A stretch of 64,000 nucleotides of DNA from an uncultured Lachnospiraceae bacterium (GTDB taxonomy: Bacteria; Bacillota; Clostridia; Lachnospirales; Lachnospiraceae): positions 75,055 through 139,054 of the forward strand of contig CAJUAA010000006.1 in NCBI GenBank assembly GCA_910584205.1, in the 5' to 3' direction. The notes under the pieces are model-generated. The model was not told the origin of the DNA, ran no database searches, and saw only the letters and a list, made by a program, of their open reading frames with translations. How positions within the stretch are numbered: the stretch's first letter is position 1; the number at the start of each line of letters is the position of its first letter. Of this stretch, positions 17,294 to 25,014 are shown piece by piece. Position numbers and translations under genes: made by a program.

Positions 17294-17953
17294 ATGAATG
17301 TATTTGATATTATAGGCCCCGTGATGATCGGGCCTTCCAGCTCCCATACGGCAGGCGCGGTGCGTCTGGGACGGGTGGCATGGAAGATTCTGGGAGAGCG
17401 GGCGGTGCAGGCCGAGATCCTGCTTTCGGGATCTTTTGCGCAGACCTACCGGGGACACGGTACGGACAAAGCGCTGATCGCGGGCATTATGGGCATGCAC
17501 TCGGATGATGAGCGGATCCGCCGTTCCCTGACGCTGGCCGGTGAGGAAGGGCTTGCGTATGCGTTCACCACGGAGGACATTCCGGGCGCGCATCCCAATA
17601 CGGCAAGGATTCATCTAAAAGGCGAAAACGGCGCGGAATGCGAGGTACAGGGCGCCAGCATCGGAGGCGGAAATATTCTGGTCACGGAGATCAACGGCAT
17701 GGAGGTGTCCTTTACCGGACAGTACAACACCTTGATGGTACTGCATTATGACAAGCCGGGCACCATTGCCGCCGTTACGAATTTCATGGCTTATTCAGGA
17801 ACAAACATCGGCAACTTCCGTCTGACCCGTCCCAGAAAGGGCGGAGAGGCGGTCATGACCATAGAAGTGGACGGCGATGTGGAAGAGAGCCTGATCCAGA
17901 GCCTGCGGATACTGCCGAACATCATCAACGTCGTGCTGATCCGTGCGATCTAG
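17294..17953 (+). CDS. sdaAB: L-serine dehydratase, iron-sulfur type, beta subunit
   Basis: The 219-residue protein carries the IGPSSSHTAGAVR motif typical of the beta chain of [4Fe-4S] L-serine dehydratase, a GHGTDKAL segment and a C-terminal ACT domain (from about residue 145, NTLMVLHYDKPGTIAAVT). With SdaAA it converts L-serine to pyruvate and ammonia. It lies 18 bases after the symporter gene and 27 before sdaAA, forming one operon for serine uptake and breakdown. Confidence 0.93.
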   Translation: MNVFDIIGPVMIGPSSSHTAGAVRLGRVAWKILGERAVQAEILLSGSFAQTYRGHGTDKALIAGIMGMHSDDERIRRSLTLAGEEGLAYAFTTEDIPGAHPNTARIHLKGENGAECEVQGASIGGGNILVTEINGMEVSFTGQYNTLMVLHYDKPGTIAAVTNFMAYSGTNIGNFRLTRPRKGGEAVMTIEVDGDVEESLIQSLRILPNIINVVLIRAI

Positions 17954-17980
17954 GAACCGAACAGGAAAGGAGCAGCTGGT

Positions 17981-18859
17981 ATGCTGGAATATGATTCGAT
18001 CGCGGCAATCTGTGAAGCCGCGGAACAACAACAGATCCCCATATCCGCCCTGGTACTGTCCGATCAGGCGGAACAGATGGAGATTTCAAAGGAAACGCTG
18101 TATGAGCGGATGAGAGACAGCCTGCATGTGATGCAGGAGGCCGTGCGGGAGGGGAAGAACCCCGACCTTCGCTCCACGTCCGGGCTGACCGGCGGAGATG
18201 CGGCCAGGATCGAGGCTTACGCCGCGAAAGGCGGTATCACGGGAACCTTTTTAAACCATGCCATGGCGCGTGCGGTGGCGGTATCGGAGTATAACGCGGC
18301 TATGGGCAGGATCGTGGCGTCGCCCACGGCCGGTTCCTGCGGAATCCTTCCGGGCACAGTGGTTTCCATGCTGGAGGAAGGCCGGTGCGAGGAGCATGAC
18401 GCGGTCATGGCGCTTTTTACGGCGGGAGCCATCGGTATGGTGATCGCCCGGAAAGCCTCGATTGCGGGCGCGCAGGGCGGATGCCAGGCAGAGTGCGGCT
18501 CCGCTTCCGCCATGGCGGCGGCAGCGCTGGTGGAGCTGTCAGGAGGGACGCCGGCCCAGGCGGCGCACGCCTGCGCCATAGCCATCAAAAACCAGTTGGG
18601 GCTGGTGTGTGACCCGGTGGCGGGGCTGGTGGAGATCCCCTGCATCAAGCGGAATGTATCGGGCATTGCCATTGCGTTCACATCTGCGGAGATGGCGCTG
18701 GCAGGCGTGGAGAGCAAGATCCCGGTGGATGAGTGCGTGACGGCCATGCGCCAGGTGGGAGATCTGCTCCCATGTTCTCTGAAGGAGACGTCGCAGGCGG
18801 GCCTCGCTGTGACCCCCACGGGCCTTCGCCTGAAGAAGCAGGTATTCGGGGAAACGTGA
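17981..18859 (+). CDS. sdaAA: L-serine dehydratase, iron-sulfur type, alpha subunit
   Basis: The 292-residue protein has the catalytic-chain features of the iron-sulfur serine dehydratase: an RSTSGLTGGDA segment, SPTAGSCGILPG, GAQGGCQAECGSASAMAAA and LVCDPVAGLVEIPCIKRN, whose cysteines bind the [4Fe-4S] cluster. The AAGG-type ribosome site before ATG 17981 and close spacing to sdaAB show co-expression. It completes the pathway from serine to pyruvate, which can feed acetate formation by the pduL/ackA pair at the far end of the window. Confidence 0.93.
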   Translation: MLEYDSIAAICEAAEQQQIPISALVLSDQAEQMEISKETLYERMRDSLHVMQEAVREGKNPDLRSTSGLTGGDAARIEAYAAKGGITGTFLNHAMARAVAVSEYNAAMGRIVASPTAGSCGILPGTVVSMLEEGRCEEHDAVMALFTAGAIGMVIARKASIAGAQGGCQAECGSASAMAAAALVELSGGTPAQAAHACAIAIKNQLGLVCDPVAGLVEIPCIKRNVSGIAIAFTSAEMALAGVESKIPVDECVTAMRQVGDLLPCSLKETSQAGLAVTPTGLRLKKQVFGET

Positions 18860-18904
18860 CGGGGAGATTCTGCCTTCATAAAATCAAAAAAAGTAAAATT
18901 TTGC

Positions 18905-18933
18905 TTGCAAATCCTGAAAGATTCTGGTAGAAT
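18905..18933 (+). promoter_or_regulatory. Promoter of rpmB
   Basis: TTGCAA at 18905-18910 and TAGAAT at 18928-18933 have a 17-base spacer, and TG lies just before the -10 box. The leader holds a small stem (GAGTCC with GGGCTC around 18946-18961) ahead of the GGGAGGTG ribosome site. Confidence 0.65.
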
Positions 18934-18986
18934 AACAGAAGTTGTGAGTCCACACGGGCTCAAATAAGCCTAAGGGAGGTGCAATG

Positions 18987-19172
18987 ATGGCGAAATGTGC
19001 AATTTGTGACAAGAGTGTTCACTTTGGAAACAATGTGAGTCATTCCCATAGAAAATCCAGCAAAATGTGGAGATCCAATGTGAAATCCGTGAAGGTAAAA
19101 GTGAACGGCGGAGCAAAGAAAATGTATGTATGCACTTCTTGCTTGAAATCCGGTAAAGTGGAAAGAGCTTAA
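18987..19172 (+). CDS. rpmB: 50S ribosomal protein L28
   Basis: A 61-residue protein: AKCAICDKSVHFGNNVSHSHRK start, then SHRKSSKMWRSN, a typical L28. It keeps two CxxC pairs (CAIC and CTSC), so this is the zinc-binding form. Two ATG codons are adjacent (18984 and 18987); GGAGG at 18975-18979 is seven bases from the second, which is preferred. It has its own promoter and ends in the terminator at 19199-19228. Confidence 0.95.
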   Translation: MAKCAICDKSVHFGNNVSHSHRKSSKMWRSNVKSVKVKVNGGAKKMYVCTSCLKSGKVERA

Positions 19173-19198
19173 TCGGCTGTCGTTTAACAGGATCGCAT

Positions 19199-19228
19199 GA
19201 AAGGGTTGTCGATTGACAACCCTTTTCT
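19199..19228. terminator. Bidirectional terminator between rpmB and a small minus-strand gene
   Basis: AAAGGGTTGTC (19200-19210), loop GATT, then GACAACCCTTTT (19215-19226). The stem is perfect, with an A run on the left and T run on the right, so it can end transcription from both sides. It lies between the rpmB stop and the stop of the convergent 48-residue gene. Confidence 0.85.
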
Positions 19229-19243
19229 TATGCGGTGTCTGCC

Positions 19244-19390
19244 TCAGCAGCCCGTAAAGCACTGATAACCGCACAGAATGAGAATGGCGGAGAGGAAGAT
19301 CCGAAGGAACAGGCTGTCTTCCGGCAGAAACAGCGTGATAAAGATCCCTGTGCCGGTCCAGAACAGGATGATGCCGATTGTTTTTTTCAT
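19244..19390 (-). CDS. Small membrane protein, 48 residues
   Basis: On the minus strand ATG at 19390 opens a 48-codon frame ending TGA at 19244. The protein starts MKKTIGIILFWTGTGIFI and has two hydrophobic segments (about residues 4-21 and 29-43) separated by LPEDSLFLR, ending in GYQCFTGC. AGGA lies seven bases upstream of the ATG. The two-helix hairpin layout, the coding strand opposite its neighbours and the shared terminator suggest a genuine small gene. Short proteins with this look occur in Lachnospiraceae from memory, but no function is known to me. Confidence 0.6.
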   Translation of the reverse strand: MKKTIGIILFWTGTGIFITLFLPEDSLFLRIFLSAILILCGYQCFTGC

Positions 19391-19486
19391 AGAACCGTCC
19401 TGACTGCTGTCGTGCCAACTGCTTAGTGCAGTATATGCAGGAAAAGGGAAAACAGAAAACGGAAAAGTGAAAAAAACAAAAATTTA

Positions 19487-19515
19487 TTTCATTTTTACAG
19501 GATATCGGGTATAAT
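19487..19515 (+). promoter_or_regulatory. Probable promoter of the Asp23/DAK2/recG operon
   Basis: A consensus -10 box TATAAT at 19510-19515 is preceded at 17 bases by a weak -35 (TTTCAT, 19487-19492) in an A/T-rich stretch. The first start codon lies 70 bases downstream. Confidence 0.45.
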
Positions 19516-19585
19516 AGTTAATAATTATGTGGAGTTATGAGACTGCGGATGTTTCATAAAGGAAGTAGAACCGGGAGGTATTCAT

Positions 19586-19942
19586 ATGCAGGGACAGATT
19601 AGTACGGAACTTGGAAACATTATCATTGACGCGGATGTGATCGCCGCTTATGCGGGTTCGGTTGCGATTGGCTGCAGCGGAATCGTGGGCATGGCAACGC
19701 TGGATATGCGCGACGGTCTGATGAAGCTTTTGAAAAAGGACAGCATCAAAAGGGGAATTGAGGTTGCGATCGAGGATAATGTGATTTATCTGGCGTTTCA
19801 TATGATCGTGGCCTACGGGGTCAATATTCCCGTGGTCTCCGAGAATCTGATAGATTCCGTCAAATACAGGGTGGAGGCGTTCACAGGTATGAAGATCGGA
19901 AAAATTGACATCTTTGTAGAAGGCGTAAGAGTGATTGATTAA
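19586..19942 (+). CDS. Asp23/Gls24 family protein (YloU-like)
   Basis: A 118-residue Asp23 domain protein, beginning GQISTELGNIIIDADVIAAY and ending with the KYRVEAFTGMKIGKIDI and VEGVRV segments typical of the family. Related proteins attach to membranes or are induced by envelope stress; YloU in Bacillus is encoded next to the DAK2 protein YloV, as here. It precedes the DAK2 gene by 18 bases. Exact role is unknown. Confidence 0.88.
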   Translation: MQGQISTELGNIIIDADVIAAYAGSVAIGCSGIVGMATLDMRDGLMKLLKKDSIKRGIEVAIEDNVIYLAFHMIVAYGVNIPVVSENLIDSVKYRVEAFTGMKIGKIDIFVEGVRVID

Positions 19943-19960
19943 CGAGGGAGGATCAGCATT

Positions 19961-21637
19961 GTGATGAAGACGATTGATGCCCGGATGGTAGCAAAGATGT
20001 TTCTGGGCGGTGCCAAAAATCTGGAAGCGAAAAAAGAATGGATCAATGAACTGAATGTATTTCCGGTTCCTGACGGGGATACGGGGACGAATATGACGCT
20101 GACCATCACGGCTGCTGCCGCTGAAGTCGGCAGTCTGGAGAAGCTGACCATGGAGTCGCTGGCCAAGTGCATCTCTTCCGGTTCTCTGCGCGGCGCAAGG
20201 GGAAACTCGGGCGTGATCCTTTCCCAGCTGCTCAGAGGGTTTACCAAGGGAATCAAGGAGCAGGACGAGCTGGATGTGATCGATCTGGCGAACGCCATGC
20301 AGAAGGCGGTGGAGACGGCCTACAAGGCGGTTATGAAGCCCAAGGAGGGCACGATCCTGACCGTTGCCAAAGGCGCGGCGCAGAAGGCCGCGGAGCTGGC
20401 GCAGACGGTGGAGGACGTGGAAGAGTTCTGCCGGCTGGTCATAGAGGAGGCGGAAGCGGTGCTTGCCCGGACGCCGGACATGCTTCCGGTGCTGAAGGAA
20501 GCCGGCGTGGTGGACTCCGGCGGACAGGGGCTTGTGGAAGTCCTGAAGGGCTGCTATGACGCGCTGCTCGGGAAAGAAGTGGATTATTCCTTTGAGGCGC
20601 CGAAAAAGGAGAGCCAGGTGCGCATCAGCGCCCAGACCGAGGCCGAGATCCGGTTCGGCTACTGTACCGAATTTATCATCATGCTGGAAAAGGCATATGA
20701 CGAGCATACGGAGCAGGAATTCAAGGCGTTTCTGGAGTCCATCGGGGATTCCATCGTAGTCGTGTCCGACGATGACATCGTCAAGGTGCACGTACATACG
20801 AACGACCCGGGTCTGGCGATCCAGAGGGCGCTTACGTATGGTTCCCTGTCACGGATGAAGATTGACAACATGCGCCTGGAGCACGAGGAGAAGCTGATCA
20901 AGGACGCTTCCAGGATCGCGGAGGAGCAGAAAAAGAAGGAAGAAGCGCAGAAGAAAGCGAGAAAGGAAGAGCCCCGGAAGGAGATGGGCTTTATCTCCGT
21001 GTCCATCGGAGAAGGCATCGGCGAGATCTTCAAAGGGCTGGGTGCCGATTATCTGATCGAGGGCGGACAGACCATGAATCCCAGCACCGAGGATATGCTG
21101 GAAGCCATTGAAAAGGTGAACGCGGATAACATCTTTATCCTGCCCAACAACAAGAACATCATCCTGGCGGCCAACCAGGCCAGCTTCCTGACTTCTGACA
21201 AACGGGTCATCGTGATTCCCACAAAGACCGTTCCTCAGGGAATTACGGCCATGGTCAATTACATTCCGGAGGAGACTCCCCGGGAGAACGAACGCCGGAT
21301 GCAGGCGGAGATCCAGAATGTGAAGACCGGACAGGTGACCTATGCGGTCCGCGATACGAAGATCGATGACAAGGAGATCCATCTGGGAGACATTATGGGC
21401 ATCGGCGACGCGGGAATCCTGGCCGTGGGGAAAGAGATCCGGGAGACGGCGCTTGCCATGATGGAAGAGATGGTGGATGCGGATTCCGAGATCATCGGCA
21501 TCTACTATGGAGAGGACGTATCGGAAGAGGATGCCAACGCTCTGGGAGAACTGCTGGCGGAAAAATATCCGGATGCGGAGGTGGAGGTCCACTACGGCGG
21601 GCAGCCCATCTACTACTATGTGATTTCCGTGGAGTAA
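19961..21637 (+). CDS. DAK2 domain protein, fatty acid kinase FakA-like (YloV)
   Basis: The 558-residue protein has an N-terminal DhaL/DAK2 ATP-binding domain (about residues 8-200) with FPVPDGDTGTNM and RGARGNSGVI, a middle linker rich in Lys/Glu (about 315-345), and a C-terminal domain with FILPNNKNII and AANQAS. Family members phosphorylate fatty acids bound by FakB for phospholipid synthesis. No fakB (DegV) gene is seen here. GTG 19961 is nine bases from GGAGG; ATG 19964 directly after is an alternative. recG follows nine bases after the stop. Confidence 0.88.
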   Translation: MMKTIDARMVAKMFLGGAKNLEAKKEWINELNVFPVPDGDTGTNMTLTITAAAAEVGSLEKLTMESLAKCISSGSLRGARGNSGVILSQLLRGFTKGIKEQDELDVIDLANAMQKAVETAYKAVMKPKEGTILTVAKGAAQKAAELAQTVEDVEEFCRLVIEEAEAVLARTPDMLPVLKEAGVVDSGGQGLVEVLKGCYDALLGKEVDYSFEAPKKESQVRISAQTEAEIRFGYCTEFIIMLEKAYDEHTEQEFKAFLESIGDSIVVVSDDDIVKVHVHTNDPGLAIQRALTYGSLSRMKIDNMRLEHEEKLIKDASRIAEEQKKKEEAQKKARKEEPRKEMGFISVSIGEGIGEIFKGLGADYLIEGGQTMNPSTEDMLEAIEKVNADNIFILPNNKNIILAANQASFLTSDKRVIVIPTKTVPQGITAMVNYIPEETPRENERRMQAEIQNVKTGQVTYAVRDTKIDDKEIHLGDIMGIGDAGILAVGKEIRETALAMMEEMVDADSEIIGIYYGEDVSEEDANALGELLAEKYPDAEVEVHYGGQPIYYYVISVE

Positions 21638-21645
21638 AAAGGGCC

Positions 21646-23703
21646 ATGAAGCCGGAAGATCCGATCACAGTATTGAAAGGAATCGGGGAAAAGACAGCGG
21701 TTCTGTTTGCAAAGGCAGGGATCCATACCGTCGGGGACCTGCTGGAGCATTATCCCCGTAATTACGAGACGTATGAAGAGCCGGTGGAACCGGCGCAGCT
21801 GGAGGACGGAAGGAAACAGGCGGTTCAGGGAATGGTCCTGTCGGTATCGGCGGTAAAGCGGTCCGCCAGATACCAGGTGTTCACAGCGCAGATCCGCGTG
21901 GGACAGGAACAGATGGAGGGCGTCTGGTTTAACATGCCTTTTTTGAGAAGTTATTTTCAGAGAGGCGGGCAGTACGTGTTCCGTGGAATTGTCAGTCAAA
22001 AAGGGAACCGGTACCAGATGGAACAGCCGGAACACTATACATTGGGAGAATACGACAGGCTGCTTCATGTGATGCAGCCTGTCTATTCTCTGACCGCCGG
22101 GCTGACCGGGAAGATGGTGACAAAGGCAGTCCGCCAGGTACTGGAGAGCGGAGAGATCCGGATCAAGGAGTATCTGCCGGAGGAGGTACGATGCCGGTAT
22201 CATCTGGCGCCGGAGGGCCAGGCGGTCCGCCAGGTGCATTTTCCGGCGGATGAAGAGGAGATGCGGGCGGCGAGAGACCGTCTGGTATTTGACGAATTCC
22301 TCCTTTTTATTCTGGGGATACGCCGGCTGAAAGAAAGCCAGGAAGCGCTTTCCAATGAAGCCCGGATGGCAGAGGCCGCACAGGCGGAGAGGCTGATGGC
22401 AGAGCTTCCCTATGAGCTGACAGGGGCCCAGAAAAGGGTATGGAAGGAGATCCGGGGAGATCTGGCAGGCAATCATGTCATGAATCGCCTGGTGCAGGGA
22501 GACGTGGGCTCCGGCAAGACCATACTGGCAGTTCTGGCTCTTGTAACCGCAGGCTGCAATGGGTATCAGGGCGCCCTGATGGTGCCTACGGAGGTACTGG
22601 CAAAACAGCATTTCCAGTCGGTCAGCGAACTTTTGGAGACCTACGGGATCCCGCTGAAGGCCGTGCTTCTGACCGGTTCCATGAAGGCTTCGGAAAAACG
22701 GCGTGCCGCGGAGGCCATTGCCTGCGGGACTGTGCAGATCGTTATCGGGACCCACGCGCTCATACAGGAAAAGATCGCGTACCGCCGGCTGGGGCTGGTG
22801 GTGACGGACGAACAGCACCGGTTCGGCGTGCGTCAGAGGGAGACGCTGGCGAACAAAGGCCTGCATCCCCATGTGCTGGTCATGAGCGCCACGCCGATTC
22901 CCAGGACCCTTGCCATCATCCTCTACGGGGATCTGGATATTTCCGTGGTAGATGAACTTCCGGCTCACCGGCTGCCCATTAAAAACTGTGTGGTAGACGA
23001 GTCGTACCGGCCGGCTGCTTACCGTTTTATGGAAAAAGAGACGGCGCTGGGACATCAGGTGTACATCATCTGCCCCATGGTGGAGGAGAGTGAGGAACTG
23101 GAGCTGGAAAATGTCATGGATTATACGAAAAAGCTTCAGAAGATCCTTCCGGGGCATCAGATCGCCTGTCTGCACGGGAAGATGAAGCCGAAGGAAAAGA
23201 ATGAGATCATGGAGCGGTTTGCGGCCGGGGAAACCAGTATCCTCGTATCCACGACGGTAATTGAGGTGGGTATCAACGTGCCCAACGCCACGGTGATGAT
23301 GGTGGAAAACGCGGAACGCTTCGGACTGGCGCAGCTGCATCAGCTGAGGGGCCGTGTGGGGCGCGGAAAGGCGCAGTCCTACTGTATCTTTATGAGCGGT
23401 AAAAAGGGAAAAGAGACGAAAAAGCGTCTGGAGGTGCTGAACCGGTCCAACGACGGGTTTTATATTGCCGGCGAGGATCTGAAGCTTCGGGGACCGGGAG
23501 ATCTGTTCGGGATCCATCAGAGCGGGATTCTGGAATTCCGGCTGGGCGACGTCTTTCAGGACGCGAAGGTGCTGCAGTCCGCCGGGGAAGCGGCGGGCCG
23601 GATTCTGAAGGAAGATCCGGGGCTGGAGCGCGGAGAATACCGGATGCTGGCAGAGAGGCTGGATATGTATTTGAAAAAAAGCGGAGAAAGCCTGAATCTG
23701 TAG
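21646..23703 (+). CDS. recG: ATP-dependent DNA helicase RecG
   Basis: The 685-residue protein has the N-terminal wedge (OB) domain after an initial LKGIGEKTAVLFAKAGI helix-hairpin, Walker A GDVGSGKT, the DEQH box (VTDEQHRFGVRQ), the SATPIPRT motif III, and C-terminal VGINVPNA and QLRGRVGRG motifs. RecG reverses stalled replication forks and branch-migrates Holliday junctions. It is probably the last gene of the Asp23-DAK2-recG transcript; the same gene order is found in many Firmicutes. Confidence 0.96.
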   Translation: MKPEDPITVLKGIGEKTAVLFAKAGIHTVGDLLEHYPRNYETYEEPVEPAQLEDGRKQAVQGMVLSVSAVKRSARYQVFTAQIRVGQEQMEGVWFNMPFLRSYFQRGGQYVFRGIVSQKGNRYQMEQPEHYTLGEYDRLLHVMQPVYSLTAGLTGKMVTKAVRQVLESGEIRIKEYLPEEVRCRYHLAPEGQAVRQVHFPADEEEMRAARDRLVFDEFLLFILGIRRLKESQEALSNEARMAEAAQAERLMAELPYELTGAQKRVWKEIRGDLAGNHVMNRLVQGDVGSGKTILAVLALVTAGCNGYQGALMVPTEVLAKQHFQSVSELLETYGIPLKAVLLTGSMKASEKRRAAEAIACGTVQIVIGTHALIQEKIAYRRLGLVVTDEQHRFGVRQRETLANKGLHPHVLVMSATPIPRTLAIILYGDLDISVVDELPAHRLPIKNCVVDESYRPAAYRFMEKETALGHQVYIICPMVEESEELELENVMDYTKKLQKILPGHQIACLHGKMKPKEKNEIMERFAAGETSILVSTTVIEVGINVPNATVMMVENAERFGLAQLHQLRGRVGRGKAQSYCIFMSGKKGKETKKRLEVLNRSNDGFYIAGEDLKLRGPGDLFGIHQSGILEFRLGDVFQDAKVLQSAGEAAGRILKEDPGLERGEYRMLAERLDMYLKKSGESLNL

Positions 23704-23855
23704 AACGATCGGGCATCTGTTAAAAATCTGTCAGAAAATGAAGGAATTGACAGTGTATTCGGGTCCGGGATGCATATACTATAGTCGTAACAAACAACAA
23801 CAAATTGCGGAGCGGCAAAGGTTACAGGCTGCCTCGCAGTAAGGAGGAGTTTATT
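23704..23855 (+). promoter_or_regulatory. Upstream region of the SASP gene
   Basis: No gene is seen here. TTGACA (23747-23752) and a CATATACTATA stretch (23773-23783) look promoter-like, but their spacing fits neither the housekeeping nor the forespore sigma G rule cleanly. The region ends with a very strong AAGGAGGAG ribosome site (23841-23849). Confidence 0.3.
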
Positions 23856-24059
23856 ATGTCTAATTCTACAAACAGAGCAGCAGTACCGGAAGCAAAGGGC
23901 GCCCTGGAGCGTTTTAAGTATGAGGTGGCAAGCGAGATCGGCGTGCCGCTGACGGACGGATACAACGGCGACCTGACCTCGAAGCAGAACGGTTCTGTAG
24001 GCGGGTATATGGTGAAGAAGATGATCGAGGCGCAGGAGCGCCAGATGGCAGGTAAATAA
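23856..24059 (+). CDS. Alpha/beta-type small acid-soluble spore protein
   Basis: A 67-residue SASP. It carries the family motifs KYEVASEIGV (with the GPR protease site) and TSKQNGSVGGYMVKKMIE. These proteins coat and protect DNA in the dormant spore and are degraded on germination. ATG 23856 is fixed by AAGGAGGAG seven bases upstream; the frame extends upstream without a ribosome site. The gene stands alone with its own terminator. It is direct evidence that the host forms spores. Confidence 0.95.
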   Translation: MSNSTNRAAVPEAKGALERFKYEVASEIGVPLTDGYNGDLTSKQNGSVGGYMVKKMIEAQERQMAGK

Positions 24060-24067
24060 GAGCGTAC

Positions 24068-24108
24068 AAAAGAGGATGCCGTATCATGCGGCATCCTTGC
24101 TCTTTTTT
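24068..24108 (+). terminator. Terminator after the SASP gene
   Basis: AGGATGCCG (24073-24081) pairs with CGGCATCCT (24089-24097) and is followed by a T6 run at 24102-24108. Confidence 0.85.
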
Positions 24109-24197
24109 AGATTACATAGATTTTTCTGTGGATTTGTCTGAACTTATCAAAATTTATCATGAAAAGAATATTTGTTATAAAATTCACAAAATTTTAA

Positions 24198-24226
24198 TGG
24201 AAAATGCAGGTAGAAAATTGTATACT
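24198..24226 (+). promoter_or_regulatory. Promoter of larB-cls
   Basis: TGGAAA (24198-24203) and TATACT (24221-24226) with a 17-base spacer, in an A/T-rich intergenic stretch. AAAGGAG at 24238-24244 precedes the larB start by eight bases. Confidence 0.5.
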
Positions 24227-24252
24227 GTAAGAAGTGCAAAGGAGTAAGGGAT

Positions 24253-25014
24253 ATGGATGTAAGCGCAGTGCTCGCCGCGGTAAGGAGCGGGGAGCTGGAT
24301 ACGAAGGAAGCGGAGAAGATGCTGAAGAAGCTGCCCTATGAGGATCTGGGGTACGCGAAGATCGACCATCACAGAAGGGTCCGGCAGGGCTTTGAAGAGG
24401 TGATCTACTGCCAGGGCAAAGAAACGGAGCATCTGGTGGGGATCTGCCGGCGCATGGCGGAGGAAGGGATCAACGTGCTGGGCACGCGGGCTTCGAAGGA
24501 GCAGGCGGAGGCGGTGATGCGGGAGGTTCCGGTATTTACCTATGAACCGGTGGCAAGGCTTTTGAAGGCGGAATTTACCATCCCGGACAGGATCGGCAGG
24601 ATTGCGGTCTGTACCGGAGGGACGGCGGATATTCCGGTGGCGGAGGAGGCCGCGGGAGTGGCGGAATTCTTCGGGACGAACGTGTCGCGGCTTTTTGACG
24701 TGGGCGTGGCGGGGATTCATCGGCTTCTGCGGAATCTGAGCATATTTGAAGGGGTGAACTGCGTCATCGCGGTGGCCGGCATGGAAGGGGCGCTGCCGGG
24801 AGTGGTGGCCGGACTGGTGGACGTGCCGGTCATTGCAGTTCCTACAAGTGTAGGATATGGGGCAAGCTTTCAGGGGCTGTCCGCGCTCCTGACCATGATC
24901 AATTCCTGCGCCAACGGGATCACGGTCGTCAACATTGACAATGGATACGGAGCCGGCTATGTGGCGACCCAGATCAATCGACTGGCGGTGAGGGGAAATG
25001 ACAGGAATCGGTAA
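24253..25014 (+). CDS. larB: Nickel pincer cofactor biosynthesis protein LarB
   Basis: The 253-residue protein matches LarB: an N-terminal helical part with YEDLGYAKIDHHRRVRQGFEEVI, then a PurE-like domain with CTGGTADIPVAEEAA, DVGVAGIHRL, VAGMEGALPGVVAGL and PTSVGYGASFQG. LarB carboxylates and hydrolyses nicotinic acid adenine dinucleotide, the first step to the nickel pincer nucleotide of lactate racemase and related enzymes. No larC, larE or larA lies in the window. The cardiolipin synthase gene overlaps its 3' end by 17 bases. Confidence 0.92.
   Translation: MDVSAVLAAVRSGELDTKEAEKMLKKLPYEDLGYAKIDHHRRVRQGFEEVIYCQGKETEHLVGICRRMAEEGINVLGTRASKEQAEAVMREVPVFTYEPVARLLKAEFTIPDRIGRIAVCTGGTADIPVAEEAAGVAEFFGTNVSRLFDVGVAGIHRLLRNLSIFEGVNCVIAVAGMEGALPGVVAGLVDVPVIAVPTSVGYGASFQGLSALLTMINSCANGITVVNIDNGYGAGYVATQINRLAVRGNDRNR

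Noticed and set aside
23747..23783. Sigma G promoter for the SASP gene
   Set aside because: TTGACA and CATATACTATA are present but the spacing does not fit sigma G or the housekeeping factor, so no promoter is called.
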